Assembly: GCA_002307725.1 (NCBI GenBank)
Contig: DBUB01000014.1
Coordinates: 1 to 27,908 of the forward strand
DNA length: 27,908 nucleotides
Direction: 5' to 3'
DNA from: Alphaproteobacteria bacterium UBA1301
Lineage (GTDB): Bacteria > Pseudomonadota > Alphaproteobacteria > Micropepsales > Micropepsaceae
The translations under genes were made by a program, and so were the position numbers. Every line of letters begins with the position of its first letter. Positions within the stretch are counted from its first letter, which is position 1. Positions 8,166-15,525 of this stretch are shown here, piece after piece. The notes under the pieces were generated by a model. The model was given only the letters and a program-made list of their open reading frames with translations. It searched no databases and was not told the origin of the DNA.

Positions 8166-8776
8166 CCTTCATTCCGGTTCGTCGGGTTCCCGATCACATG
8201 CAGGAATTCGCGCCGTGTTGACGGGTTGGTGCGGAAGGCGCCGTGGACGGTGGAGGTCACCATGGTCACGCCCGGCTTGTGGACGCCGCGCGTTGTCATG
8301 CATTGATGCGTCGCTTCGATTACCACCGCCACGCCTTTGGGATCGAGCACGCGTTGGATGCAATCGGCGATCTGCGCGTTCATGGTTTCCTGCACCTGGA
8401 AGCGGCGCGCGAAGGTGTCGACCACCCGCGCCAGCTTGGAGATGCCCACCACGCGCGCATTGGGCATATAGCCGATATGCGCCCGCCCGATGATCGGCGC
8501 CAAATGGTGCTCGCAATGGCTTTCGAAGCGGATGTCCTTCAGCACCACCATGTCGTCATAGCCTTCGACTTCTTCGAAGGTGCGTTTGAGGTATTCCTCC
8601 GGGTCTTCGGAATAACCCGAGAACCAATCCTCATAGGCCTTCACCACGCGTTTGGGCGTATCGATCAGTCCTTCGCGCGTGGGATCGTCGCCAGCCCAGC
8701 GTAGCAGCGTGCGGACGGCCTCTTCGGCTTGTTCGCGAGAAGGACGATTGGCATTGAGGTTGCGCGTTTCCGTCAT
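8162..8776 (-). CDS. folE: GTP cyclohydrolase I
   Basis: Converts GTP to dihydroneopterin triphosphate, the first step of tetrahydrofolate synthesis. The 204 residues hold DPTREGLIDTPKRV (31-44), the active-site zinc ligands Cys88 and His91 in ESHCEHHLAPIIG, and Cys159 in EATHQCMTTRGV, with GISKLARVVD between. Full length and all key residues are present, so this is the zinc-dependent type IA enzyme. The ATG at 8776 has an AAAGGTG SD. It is third in a minus-strand series after metZ and apaG, 63 nt behind apaG, and converges on hslO. Confidence 0.96.
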   Translation of the reverse strand: MTETRNLNANRPSREQAEEAVRTLLRWAGDDPTREGLIDTPKRVVKAYEDWFSGYSEDPEEYLKRTFEEVEGYDDMVVLKDIRFESHCEHHLAPIIGRAHIGYMPNARVVGISKLARVVDTFARRFQVQETMNAQIADCIQRVLDPKGVAVVIEATHQCMTTRGVHKPGVTMVTSTVHGAFRTNPSTRREFLHVIGNPTNRNEG

Positions 8777-8839
8777 GACAACACCTTTCGTACGGTGACC
8801 GGGGCGAGCCGCCGCAAGTGAATCCGGACCATGCTCATA

Positions 8840-9232
8840 TTAATGGACTTGGCGACGCTCGTACGGACTTTCAAGGATGAAGGGCGGAATTTCCGCTTCG
8901 AACGCCTCGCCCGAGGCCGCCTTCATCTGATAGCGCCCGACCATATGACCCGAGGATGTCGTAAGCGGGCAGCCGCTGGTGTACTGGAAGCTTTTGCCGG
9001 GGGCGATCACTGGCTGGGCGCCGACCACGCCCGGTCCGCGCACTTCCTGGCTATGTCCGATCGCGTCGGTGATGTGCCAATAGCGCGACAGCAACTGAAC
9101 CGGCTCCGGCCCGTTGTTCTCGATCGTTACCGTATAAGACCAGAGGTATTGTCCCTCTTCGGGGTCAGATTGGTCATCCAGGTAGGCCGACTCGACCGCT
9201 ACCCGAATCCCCCGCGTCACGCGCTCGTACAT
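8840..9232 (-). CDS. apaG: ApaG domain protein
   Basis: A small single-domain beta-sandwich protein of 130 residues. Conserved parts are the MYERVTRGIRVAVESAYL start, YLWSYTVTIENNGPEPVQLL, SRYWHITDA, the glycine-rich GPGVVGAQPVIAPG and YTSGCPLTTSSGHMVGRYQM. The biochemical role of bacterial ApaG is unsettled; linkage to Ap4A and metal resistance has been described. A TTG 36 nt upstream would extend the frame, but family alignment favours the ATG at 9232, which has no clear SD. It sits between metZ and folE on the minus strand. Confidence 0.92.
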   Translation of the reverse strand: MYERVTRGIRVAVESAYLDDQSDPEEGQYLWSYTVTIENNGPEPVQLLSRYWHITDAIGHSQEVRGPGVVGAQPVIAPGKSFQYTSGCPLTTSSGHMVGRYQMKAASGEAFEAEIPPFILESPYERRQVH

Positions 9233-9300
9233 GGCCAGAGTTAAGCCCGTCGCCGCACGAAAGGGCAAGCGTTCTGTTCACGGAGGTTAACGGGGTAACG

Positions 9301-10500
9301 CTATTTCCGCATTGCCCACAGGGCCTCTGCAAGATCGTCGCAGAGATCGGCAGGATCTTCGAGGCCCACCGCGATGCGCAGCAGCCCGTCGGTCACGCCG
9401 AGCTCAGCGCGCGCTTCCGGCGCCAGCTTGGAGTGGGTGGTGGTCGCTGGGTGCGTGATCAGGCTCTTGGCGTCGCCGAGATTGTTCGAGATGTCGATCA
9501 GCTTCAGCGCCCGTTCGAGCGCAAAGGCTTCGGTTTTGCCGCCGTCGATTTCGAAGGTCACGATGCCGCCGCCGCCATCCATCTGCGTTCTGGCAAGTTC
9601 ATGCTGGGGATGATCGTCGCGGAAAGGATAGAGCACCCGCGTCACGCCCTTCTGGGCGCTGAGGAAATCCGCCACTGTCGCCGCATTTTCGCAATGGGCC
9701 CGCATCCTGAGGTCTAGCGTCTCCAGACTCTTCAAATGCACCCAGGCATTGAATGGGCTGATGGTCGGCCCCGTGTTGCGCAAAAAGGTTTGCAGATGCT
9801 CGGTGAGGAAATCAGGCTGGCACAGGATCATGCCGCCCATCGCGCGGCCCTGGCCGTCGATGTATTTGGTCGAGGAATGCACCACGATATGGGCGCCGAA
9901 TTGCATCGGCCGTTGTAGCGCGGGGCTGGCAAAGGCGTTGTCGACCATCAGCCGCGCGCCGCACCCGCTCGCGATGTCGGCGATGGCCCGGATATCGGCG
10001 ATCGCCAGCGTCGGATTGGCCGGCGTCTCCAGGAACAGCATCTTGGTCGCTGGCGTGATTGCGCTCTGCCAGGCATCGAGATCGGTGCCGTCGACGATGG
10101 TGGAGGTGATGCCGAAGCGCTTCAGGATGTCTTCCACCACGAAGCGGCAGGCGCCGAACATGGCGCGGGCGGCGACCACATGGTCGCCGGTTTTGAGCGA
10201 CGCCAGGAACACCGCCGAGATCGCCGCCATGCCGCTGGCGGTGGCGCGGGCGCAAGGGGCGCCTTCCAGAGCGGCCATTCGGGCCTCGAACACCGACACG
10301 GTGGGATTGCCGTAGCGGGTGTAAGTGTAACCCTCGGCTTCGCCCTTGAAGCGGGATTCCGGCTCTTCCGGCGAGTCGTAGGCGTAGCCGGAGGTCAGGA
10401 ACAGTGGTTCACAGGTTTCTTGGAAGGCGGTACGAATCTGTCCGCCGCGCACGGCCAGGGTCCGCGGCCGCCAGTTTTCCGGGTTCTTTTGTGTCGTCAT
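9301..10500 (-). CDS. metZ: O-succinylhomoserine sulfhydrylase (Cys/Met metabolism PLP enzyme)
   Basis: PLP-dependent gamma-replacement enzyme that forms homocysteine from O-succinylhomoserine and sulfide in methionine synthesis. The 399 residues include YTYTRYGNPTVSVFE (58-72), ATASGMAAI, LMVDNAFASP (184-193) and the PLP lysine Lys212 in VVHSSTKYIDGQGRAMGG. The C-terminal SLITHPATTTHSKL and DGLLRIAVGLED are typical. Start at ATG 10500; the longer frame to 10656 overlaps the divergent terB promoter and looks non-coding. No recognisable SAM riboswitch lies in the 81-nt upstream gap. The acetyl- versus succinyl-homoserine choice cannot be read with certainty. Confidence 0.92.
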   Translation of the reverse strand: MTTQKNPENWRPRTLAVRGGQIRTAFQETCEPLFLTSGYAYDSPEEPESRFKGEAEGYTYTRYGNPTVSVFEARMAALEGAPCARATASGMAAISAVFLASLKTGDHVVAARAMFGACRFVVEDILKRFGITSTIVDGTDLDAWQSAITPATKMLFLETPANPTLAIADIRAIADIASGCGARLMVDNAFASPALQRPMQFGAHIVVHSSTKYIDGQGRAMGGMILCQPDFLTEHLQTFLRNTGPTISPFNAWVHLKSLETLDLRMRAHCENAATVADFLSAQKGVTRVLYPFRDDHPQHELARTQMDGGGGIVTFEIDGGKTEAFALERALKLIDISNNLGDAKSLITHPATTTHSKLAPEARAELGVTDGLLRIAVGLEDPADLCDDLAEALWAMRK

Positions 10501-10581
10501 CGTACTGATGTTGTTGCGCGCTTGCCGGGATGGGTCAAGTTCCCGTAAACACTGCATTCGAATTTGATCGCGATTCCAGAC

Positions 10582-10992
10582 ATGAAAACTATCAGTCCTC
10601 ACGCTGCGCTTATTTATGTCATGGTGGTTGTCTCCGCCGCCGACGGTGCGATGCACGAACGCGAGTTGACGGTGATCGGAGATCTGGCGCGCCGGTTGCC
10701 GGCGTTCCGGGGGTTCGATCCTGACCGGCTGGGTGCCACAGTGGAAGATTGCTGTGCCATTCTACAGGAAGAAGAAGGCCTTTCGGCCGTTCTCGGGCTG
10801 GTTGTCGATGCGTTGTCGGGGCCCTTGCGCGAAACCGCTTATTGGCTGGCGCTGGAACTGGCGCTGACCGACCACCGCATTGCGTTGGAAGAGATCCGGG
10901 TGATTGAAACGCTCCGCCACGCGCTGGGATTGGATAAATTGGTGGCTGCCGCGCTCGAACGCGGTGCGCGCGCCCGGTATCAGATATCGTGA
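10582..10992 (+). CDS. TerB-family tellurite-resistance-like protein
   Basis: A 136-residue all-helical protein with the TerB pattern: ALIYVMVVVSAADGAMHERE near the start (the acidic DG-x-x-x-x-E metal-binding signature) and a second half-repeat around ALELALTDHRIALEEIRVIE. TerB-like domains bind divalent metals and are often unrelated to tellurite in practice. The ATG at 10582 is preferred to a TTG at 10564. Its stop overlaps the GTG of the next gene (GTGA), implying translational coupling with the SixA-like phosphatase. Divergent from metZ. Confidence 0.85.
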   Translation: MKTISPHAALIYVMVVVSAADGAMHERELTVIGDLARRLPAFRGFDPDRLGATVEDCCAILQEEEGLSAVLGLVVDALSGPLRETAYWLALELALTDHRIALEEIRVIETLRHALGLDKLVAAALERGARARYQIS

Positions 10993-11525
10993 AGCGACTG
11001 GTTCTTCTGCGTCATGCCAAGGCCATTCCGGCGGCGCCGGATTTGGACGATCGCGACCGGCGGCTGGCCGATCGCGGCCGTTCCGATGCCATCCGCATGG
11101 GGCAGTTCCTCAAGGAAGAAAGTTGCGTGCCGGAGTTGGTGTTGTGCTCCACAGCCTTGCGTACGCGCGAAACGCTCGATCTCGTCGTGCCGCAATTGGG
11201 CGCGGCACCGGTCACGCGTCTGCTCCCCGAGCTTTATCTCGCCCGTTGGTTAACGATTGTGAATCTGGTGCGCCAGGTGCGCGAGAAAGCCGACACGATG
11301 ATGATCGTCGGTCATAATCCGGGCCTTGAGGAATGCGCCAAAAAGCTGGCGCGGCCGCCGGGCGACACCAAGGCCCGCAAGCTGCATCAGTTGCTGCAGA
11401 GCGAATATCCTACCGCGGCCGTGGCAGTGTTCGAATTTGATGTCGACATCTGGAGCGCCATCGAACGCGGCGAGGGCGAGTTGCAGAACTTCGTGCGCCC
11501 GCGTGACTTTCGCGGCCCGGAATGA
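10989..11525 (+). CDS. sixA: SixA-like phosphohistidine phosphatase (histidine phosphatase family)
   Basis: A 178-residue cytosolic member of the histidine phosphatase superfamily. The active-site motif is LLRHAKA (Arg8, His9), RHA rather than RHG as in SixA proteins. STALRTRET (54-62) gives the second arginine cluster, and MIVGHNPGLEE the second catalytic His109. SixA removes phosphate from histidine phosphotransfer proteins, in E. coli from the nitrogen PTS protein NPr. The target here is unknown. The GTG start overlaps the terB stop by 4 nt. The tail after about residue 150 is longer than in E. coli SixA. Confidence 0.88.
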   Translation: MKRLVLLRHAKAIPAAPDLDDRDRRLADRGRSDAIRMGQFLKEESCVPELVLCSTALRTRETLDLVVPQLGAAPVTRLLPELYLARWLTIVNLVRQVREKADTMMIVGHNPGLEECAKKLARPPGDTKARKLHQLLQSEYPTAAVAVFEFDVDIWSAIERGEGELQNFVRPRDFRGPE

Positions 11526-11549
11526 CCCGGAAAACCCGCATAACGGGCG

Positions 11550-11585
11550 GTCCGTTCAAACGCGGACAATTCCGTTTTCTTTTTA
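11550..11585 (+). terminator. Weak terminator candidate after sixA
   Basis: GTCCG (11550-11554) and CGGAC (11563-11567) form a short stem, followed by AATTCCG and a T-rich tract TTTTCTTTTTATT. The stem is only 5 bp, so this is tentative. Confidence 0.35.
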
Positions 11586-11667
11586 TTACCCACTCATTGA
11601 AGCGTCACAAATGAACCCTTATTGGGCAAGTAGCCGTTAAGGACGGCTGGTCTACTCCCTCACATAC

Positions 11668-11682
11668 CGGGTGTTTAACCCG
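11668..11682. promoter_or_regulatory. Short palindrome upstream of the TonB-C-like gene
   Basis: CGGGT-GTTTA-ACCCG is a perfect 5-bp inverted repeat 41 nt before the GTG start. A second one, AGCCGT-TAAGG-ACGGCT, lies at 11632-11648. Both are in the 197-nt gap before the gene and could be operators or leader hairpins. Confidence 0.3.
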
Positions 11683-11722
11683 ATAACAGTCCTGGGTAGA
11701 AAACCAATTAAGGGGTATAACA

Positions 11723-12028
11723 GTGAAGACGATCAAAACGGTTTTGACCGTGGCGGCAACGGTCATTGCGTTCACGGCGGCCTCGTCGGCCGGGGGCCTC
11801 AGCGAGCAGTTTGCGGCCTGTGCCGCGAAATTTGCCAATCCGAAATTGGCCGCCACGGTCATGCTCGAATGCACGGCCGCGGAGGGCAAGCTTAGTGACT
11901 GCAAGGTGCTCGAAGCACCAGCGCCAGCCAACGGCTTCGACAAGGCCGCGATGTGCGTTGCCGAAGTGTTACCGATCGGAACTCGCACTGGCGCAATTAA
12001 GGTTCCGGTGAAATTCAATCCGTCGTAA
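11723..12028 (+). CDS. Secreted stand-alone TonB C-terminal-like protein
   Basis: A 101-residue protein with a clear signal peptide (MKTIKTVLTVAATVIAFTAA, then SSA before cleavage). The mature part resembles the C-terminal domain of energy-transducing TonB: VMLECTAAEGKLSDCKVLEA, then FDKAAMCVAEVLP and IKVPVKFNP. Unlike real TonB it has no Pro-rich spacer and its N-terminus is a cleavable signal rather than an anchor, so it cannot itself transduce energy from ExbB/D. Four cysteines could form disulfides in the periplasm. The start is GTG with AAGGGG ahead. Function unknown; monocistronic, with a terminator right behind it. Confidence 0.75.
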   Translation: MKTIKTVLTVAATVIAFTAASSAGGLSEQFAACAAKFANPKLAATVMLECTAAEGKLSDCKVLEAPAPANGFDKAAMCVAEVLPIGTRTGAIKVPVKFNPS

Positions 12029-12053
12029 CCGCAGCTTCGCGCGACAAGGACGG

Positions 12054-12091
12054 AGCGGCGTTCCTTTTCGAAGGGCGCCGCTTTCCTTTTT
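12054..12091 (+). terminator. Rho-independent terminator after the TonB-C-like gene
   Basis: AGCGGCG (12054-12060) pairs perfectly with CGCCGCT (12076-12082). The loop contains a second small stem CCTT-TTCG-AAGG. The T-rich tract TTCCTTTTT follows at once. It lies 26 nt after the stop of the upstream gene. Confidence 0.8.
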
Positions 12092-12118
12092 CAGGCCCGT
12101 GTTTTCAAGGATGTGTTT

Positions 12119-12664
12119 TCAAGACCGCGCGGCGGTGCGCTCGGCGAGGGCCAATACGCGCCAACCGAAGGCCACTTCCGGGCAGGGCTCGCCCATCAGT
12201 GTGGCGGTACGCTCGGCGATCAGCCGCCCGCCCATGGCTTCATAGAAAAAGCGTGCGTGGTTTTTCGCGTGGGCCCAAATCACGCAGCCCAACATCCCAT
12301 TTTGCCGCAGGGACGCAAACGCGCCTTTGAGCAGCGCCCGCCCGACGCCCATCCCGAAGTAAGCCGGATCGACATAGAGCGTATAAATCTCGCCATCGAA
12401 GCCGAGTTCGCGGTCACGCACTGCGCCGAGGCTCGCCATGCCGATGATGCCGTGACGGCTGTCGGCTACCAGCACCGTCTCGCGGCCTGGGCTGCGGATC
12501 GCTGCTTCCCAGCGTGCCGTCTGCCCGCGCGGCGTCATCGCGCGCAGTAACGCGGTTGGTAAGACGCCGGGATAGGTGTCGTGCCAGGAGTCGATATAGA
12601 CCTGCCCCACATCAGCGGCATCATCAAGCCGCGCCAATCTGATCTGTAGCGCGAGGTTTGTCAT
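12119..12664 (-). CDS. GNAT-family N-acetyltransferase
   Basis: A 181-residue acetyl-CoA-dependent acyltransferase of the GNAT fold. Visible family parts are IRLARLDDAADVGQVYIDSW at the start, IYTLYVDPAYFGMGVGRALL (about 93-112, the Q/RxxGxG/A acetyl-CoA loop in variant form MGVGRAL) and NHARFFYEAMGGRLIAER (about 135-152, the Y/F general-acid region). The substrate cannot be told; small-molecule amines or protein N-termini are typical. ATG 12664 is chosen; an ATG at 12709 extends it by 15 mostly basic residues. Neither has a good SD. Confidence 0.85.
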   Translation of the reverse strand: MTNLALQIRLARLDDAADVGQVYIDSWHDTYPGVLPTALLRAMTPRGQTARWEAAIRSPGRETVLVADSRHGIIGMASLGAVRDRELGFDGEIYTLYVDPAYFGMGVGRALLKGAFASLRQNGMLGCVIWAHAKNHARFFYEAMGGRLIAERTATLMGEPCPEVAFGWRVLALAERTAARS

Positions 12665-12876
12665 GGACAGAAGCTTTGCGCGATCCCGGTGGCCTCGCAA
12701 GCGCTTCATAGATTATTTTTGTCAGTGTTGCGCGTGGGTTGGTGATGGCGACAAAGATGAATGACCGTTTCTGCGGCAGGCAACGCGGCAAGATTCGCGC
12801 GGATTGCGACAGGCTTTAACGTTCGTTTGCCGCGCGAATGAGCGCTGTGCCGCAAGCTTGCCCAAAGGGAAGGCGG
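12665..12876. other. Gap upstream of the GNAT gene, no gene seen
   Basis: With the ORF below, this belongs to about 430 bp (12665-13091) that lack a convincing full gene. The minus-strand frame at 12722-12982 is Arg/Ser/Cys-rich and reads as non-coding. A short inverted repeat CCACCA-ACAAAA-TGGTGG occurs downstream at about 13006-13023. No RNA gene is apparent. Confidence 0.4.
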
Positions 12877-13077
12877 ATGGTGGCCGGCATTCGCCGCCAG
12901 TTCCTGTCGCCGAAACTGATCGACGAAGTCCGTCTAGCCGTGCCGATCTCAAGAAAGACCGGACACTATTCCTCGAGCACAAGACACATCATGACGTTTC
13001 GGCGCCACCAACAAAATGGTGGTCACGCCCATCACGCATCTGTGGAGTCACGACGCCGTGCTCGAGGAAGTCGCTGA
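12877..13077 (+). pseudogene. Possible DnaG primase N-terminal fragment (66-aa ORF)
   Basis: ATG at 12877 has a convincing SD (AAAGGGA about 7 nt ahead). The first residues, RRQFLSPKLIDEVRLAVPIS, resemble the extreme N-terminus of bacterial primase DnaG, where a FLDEIRARLPIS-like helix precedes the zinc-binding domain. After about residue 25 the similarity stops; the rest (SSSTRHIMTFRRHQQNGGHAH) is low-complexity and lacks any zinc ligand set. It could be a truncated copy of the primase gene start left by rearrangement, or a chance ORF. The resemblance is from memory of the family, not from a search. Confidence 0.35.
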
Positions 13078-13091
13078 CGAACGCGTGTACG

Positions 13092-13283
13092 CTATGACGG
13101 ATTTTTCTGGTCGGTGGTCGCCGGCTGGGCTGCTGGGGCAGTCGCCACAACATCTTCGTTCTGCTGCGGCGCGGGGCCTACGAACAAGGATTCGTAGACG
13201 TAGTAGCCGACACCGAGGAACAGAGCGAGGGTGAGAACAATGGCGCCGATCGACTTCAGGGTCGACGAATAGGATTCATCCAT
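13092..13283 (-). CDS. Small single-pass membrane protein, 63 aa
   Basis: Begins MDESYSSTLKSIG, followed by one strong transmembrane segment at about 13-30 (IVLTLALFLGVGYYVYES) and an Ala/Pro/Gln-rich hydrophilic tail (APAAQPATTDQK). The ATG at 13283 is chosen because GGAG lies 6 nt ahead; an ATG four codons upstream lacks this. Topology would be N-in with the tail in the periplasm. I recognise no family. It follows the other small exported protein (13485-13682) on the same strand, with a large stem-loop between. Confidence 0.65.
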   Translation of the reverse strand: MDESYSSTLKSIGAIVLTLALFLGVGYYVYESLFVGPAPQQNEDVVATAPAAQPATTDQKNPS

Positions 13284-13387
13284 GGCTGTCTCCATCCTGG
13301 GCTGGCCGACGGCTTATTAGCGCCGCACGTTAACCAGCCTCAGGGGAGACAATACGCCTGCCACATTTGCGCCACAATGGTATTCCG

Positions 13388-13439
13388 GAAACTTGCCGAA
13401 TTATGGGCCATGCACTTCTGGCATGGCTTCGGCAATTTC
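13388..13439. terminator. Large stem-loop, candidate bidirectional terminator
   Basis: An outer arm GAAA plus TTGCCGAA (13388-13391, 13393-13400) pairs with TTCGGCAA plus TTTC (13428-13439). An inner arm GCCATGC (13407-13413) pairs perfectly with GCATGGC (13421-13427) around loop ACTTCTG, with a 6-nt one-sided bulge. In total about 19 paired bases lie between two same-strand small genes, 45 nt beyond the stop of the upstream one. A- and T-rich flanks fit termination in either direction; a processed small RNA is another option. Confidence 0.55.
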
Positions 13440-13484
13440 AGCGGCTATCCGGTCCTTCCGGGCGGCCGGGCCGCGAGGCAGGAT

Positions 13485-13682
13485 TTAGGAAGCCTGCCCC
13501 TCGGTGACGATCACTTCCGCATGGCGGACGCTCGTCTGGCTCTGCTCGCTGGTGACGCCGTCCATGGCGACCGTGGCGCTTGGCGCGGTCATCAGCGTGC
13601 TGTTGAGGTAGGTGGCGGTACCACCGACAACCGCCAAGGTAAGCAACCCGGCACCGGCAATCTTTTTGAAACTCAAGGACAT
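13485..13682 (-). CDS. Small exported or membrane-anchored hypothetical protein, 65 aa
   Basis: ATG at 13682 is preceded by a very strong SD (AAAGGAGAGG), so translation is likely. A hydrophobic N-terminus (FKKIAGAGLLTLAVVGGTAT) acts as signal peptide or anchor. The mature part is only about 40 residues, polar and rich in Thr, Ser and Val (SEQSQTSVRHAEVIVTEGQ). No family recognised. The 217-nt leader region upstream holds a nested palindrome at 13711-13741. No signature links it to the POT transporter upstream on the same strand. Confidence 0.65.
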   Translation of the reverse strand: MSLSFKKIAGAGLLTLAVVGGTATYLNSTLMTAPSATVAMDGVTSEQSQTSVRHAEVIVTEGQAS

Positions 13683-13710
13683 AGCCCTCTCCTTTGGTAG
13701 TCAGCCAGGA

Positions 13711-13741
13711 GGGACGGTCCACTGCGGACTGTACTCGTCCC
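13711..13741. promoter_or_regulatory. Nested palindrome in the leader of the small exported-protein gene
   Basis: GGGACG (13711-13716) pairs with CGTCCC (13736-13741), and inside it GTCC (13717-13720) pairs with GGAC (13726-13729) around ACTGC. The element is 29 nt upstream of the 13682 start codon. It could be a leader RNA hairpin or an operator. Confidence 0.4.
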
Positions 13742-13899
13742 GGCTACGTCCAAGAGATAGGTGCCTTTGGCCGGACAACAATGTTTCGAATGCTGCACTG
13801 CAACAAGGGACGGCTATGCGCGCGCCGCATGGTCGCAAACCTTGAAAATCAGCCGGCGTTACCTAGTCGGTACTTAACAGTAGTGTCATGAGCAACCGG

Positions 13900-15303
13900 T
13901 CACGCCCCCGCTTCCGCCGCCTTCGGCGCCAAGAGGTGGCCGAACAGAAGTTTCACCACGATCAGCACTGCCGCGGCACCTACCATCAGGTAGACGTGCA
14001 GCATCCAGAACTGGCTATCCGGGATCGTCTTATAGAAGCCGCCCAGGATACCGACCAGGAACGTGTTGGCGATGAACAGGTGCCAGTAATAGACGCCCAG
14101 CATCGTTCCGCCGAGGCCCTTGGGCGCGGCACGCGAATAAAGCGCCAAGCCGACCGGCAGCACCATGGCGAAGCCGGTGTCGTTGATGAGGTGGAAGGCC
14201 ACGGCCCAGATGAGGCCCACCGGCTGATGAGTCTGGGCGACTATGTCGGAAGCGCCAGCCAGCGCTATCGGCGCGAACATGCTGATCAAGACGCCGATGA
14301 TGATCTTGGTGAGTTCGTCGGGCTCCTTGCGCTTCTTGCCGTACCAGCGCCAGAAACTGATGACGGCGATCATAGTGACGAAGCTGAACACGGCGTCGAA
14401 CGACATCATCCAGGTGCTGGGAACCGTCCAACCAAAAAATGTCAGCTGGTAGTTCGCTTCCGACCAGACGAGATAGACGTTGAAGATCTGCTGGTTGCCG
14501 ACGATCGAGAACGCCAACACCGGTAACAACAGTACCAGCAGAACCAGCGCCGCCCAGTCGCGTGCCGTGAAAGGCTCGCGCTTTTCCTTGGGTCCGGCTC
14601 GCTTCACCGGTTCGGGCGGGAAGGTCTTGCGGCCGAGCAGGTAGGTCGTCAATCCGATTGCCATGCCAACGCCAGCGGCGATGAACCCCAAGTGCCAATC
14701 GACCTTTTGGCCGAGTCCGCCGCAGATGATGGGCGAAAACACCACCGCGAACTGGATGCCCATCATGTAAATCTGGAAGGCGTCGGCCCGGCGGTTGTCG
14801 GTCTTGGAATAGAGATCTCCCACCTGCGCGGCGATATTGCCTTTGAAACAACCGATGCCCACCAGCAGCACCGCCAGACCCCACAGGAAAGTTTGGTTGA
14901 AGGCGAGCAAGAAGGTGCCGATCACCATCAAGACCGACCCCAGCGTCACGGTCAGAGTCCGCCCGAGCAGGCGGTCGGCGACCAGCCCCCCGATCACTGG
15001 CGTGACATAGACCAGCCCGGCATAGAGCTGCGAGGTGTACGACGCGTACGCCATGTCGGTTTTGTGGAAGATCATCGGCAGGCAGACGATCAGCCAGTCG
15101 AGCCCCTGCCGGAACGTCTCGAAGCCCCATACCTGTTCGATATGGCCGGGCTGCAAGAGGTATTTGAACAGGTACAGCGTCAACAGCGCTTGCATGCCGT
15201 AGTAGCAGAAGCGCTCCCAAAATTCGCTAGCCGCCAGCCACAACAAGCCGATGGGATGGCCCAGGAAGGTGCGCTGCGGTTTTGGCTGTTCGGCAATGCT
15301 CAC
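13900..15303 (-). CDS. POT/PTR-family proton-coupled peptide transporter
   Basis: An inner-membrane proton/oligopeptide symporter of the major facilitator superfamily, 467 residues. The POT signature ExxERFxYYG is visible at about 27-36 (EFWERFCYYG). Further support comes from VTPVIGGLVADRLLGR (helix 2-3 loop), GIGCFKGNIAAQVGDLY (helix 4), and about 12-14 hydrophobic segments to the end. The GTG at 15303 gives a compact start (MSIAEQPKPQRTFLGHPIG) with GGGGCAG ahead. Longer in-frame starts at 15429 or 15519 add charged residues unlike the family. It should import di- and tripeptides. Confidence 0.9.
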   Translation of the reverse strand: MSIAEQPKPQRTFLGHPIGLLWLAASEFWERFCYYGMQALLTLYLFKYLLQPGHIEQVWGFETFRQGLDWLIVCLPMIFHKTDMAYASYTSQLYAGLVYVTPVIGGLVADRLLGRTLTVTLGSVLMVIGTFLLAFNQTFLWGLAVLLVGIGCFKGNIAAQVGDLYSKTDNRRADAFQIYMMGIQFAVVFSPIICGGLGQKVDWHLGFIAAGVGMAIGLTTYLLGRKTFPPEPVKRAGPKEKREPFTARDWAALVLLVLLLPVLAFSIVGNQQIFNVYLVWSEANYQLTFFGWTVPSTWMMSFDAVFSFVTMIAVISFWRWYGKKRKEPDELTKIIIGVLISMFAPIALAGASDIVAQTHQPVGLIWAVAFHLINDTGFAMVLPVGLALYSRAAPKGLGGTMLGVYYWHLFIANTFLVGILGGFYKTIPDSQFWMLHVYLMVGAAAVLIVVKLLFGHLLAPKAAEAGA

Positions 15304-15525
15304 GGTCTGCCCCGTTGGTTCTGACGCGGCGGCACTGTCGCCCCAAGACCTGCCCCTGGCAAGCCGAACAGATGTGTCCTTGTTACCGCGGCCGTTGACG
15401 CGATGGATTAAGCTATCGTCCGGTCGCATTGCGCCAAGGTTTCGCGCACGATCTTGCTGGCCGTTTCGCTTTGTCGGGATCTCCGGCCGCAGCCAGGCCC
15501 TCTTATCGCACCTAAGCATCGGCCC

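Noticed and set aside
10501..10581. SAM riboswitch before metZ
   Set aside because: I looked for SAM-II-like conserved segments in the 81-nt gap and found none; the gap is also short because terB starts on the other side.
12722..12982. Minus-strand ORF in the gap before the GNAT gene
   Set aside because: Arg/Ser/Cys-rich composition, no SD and no domain; not convincing as a gene.
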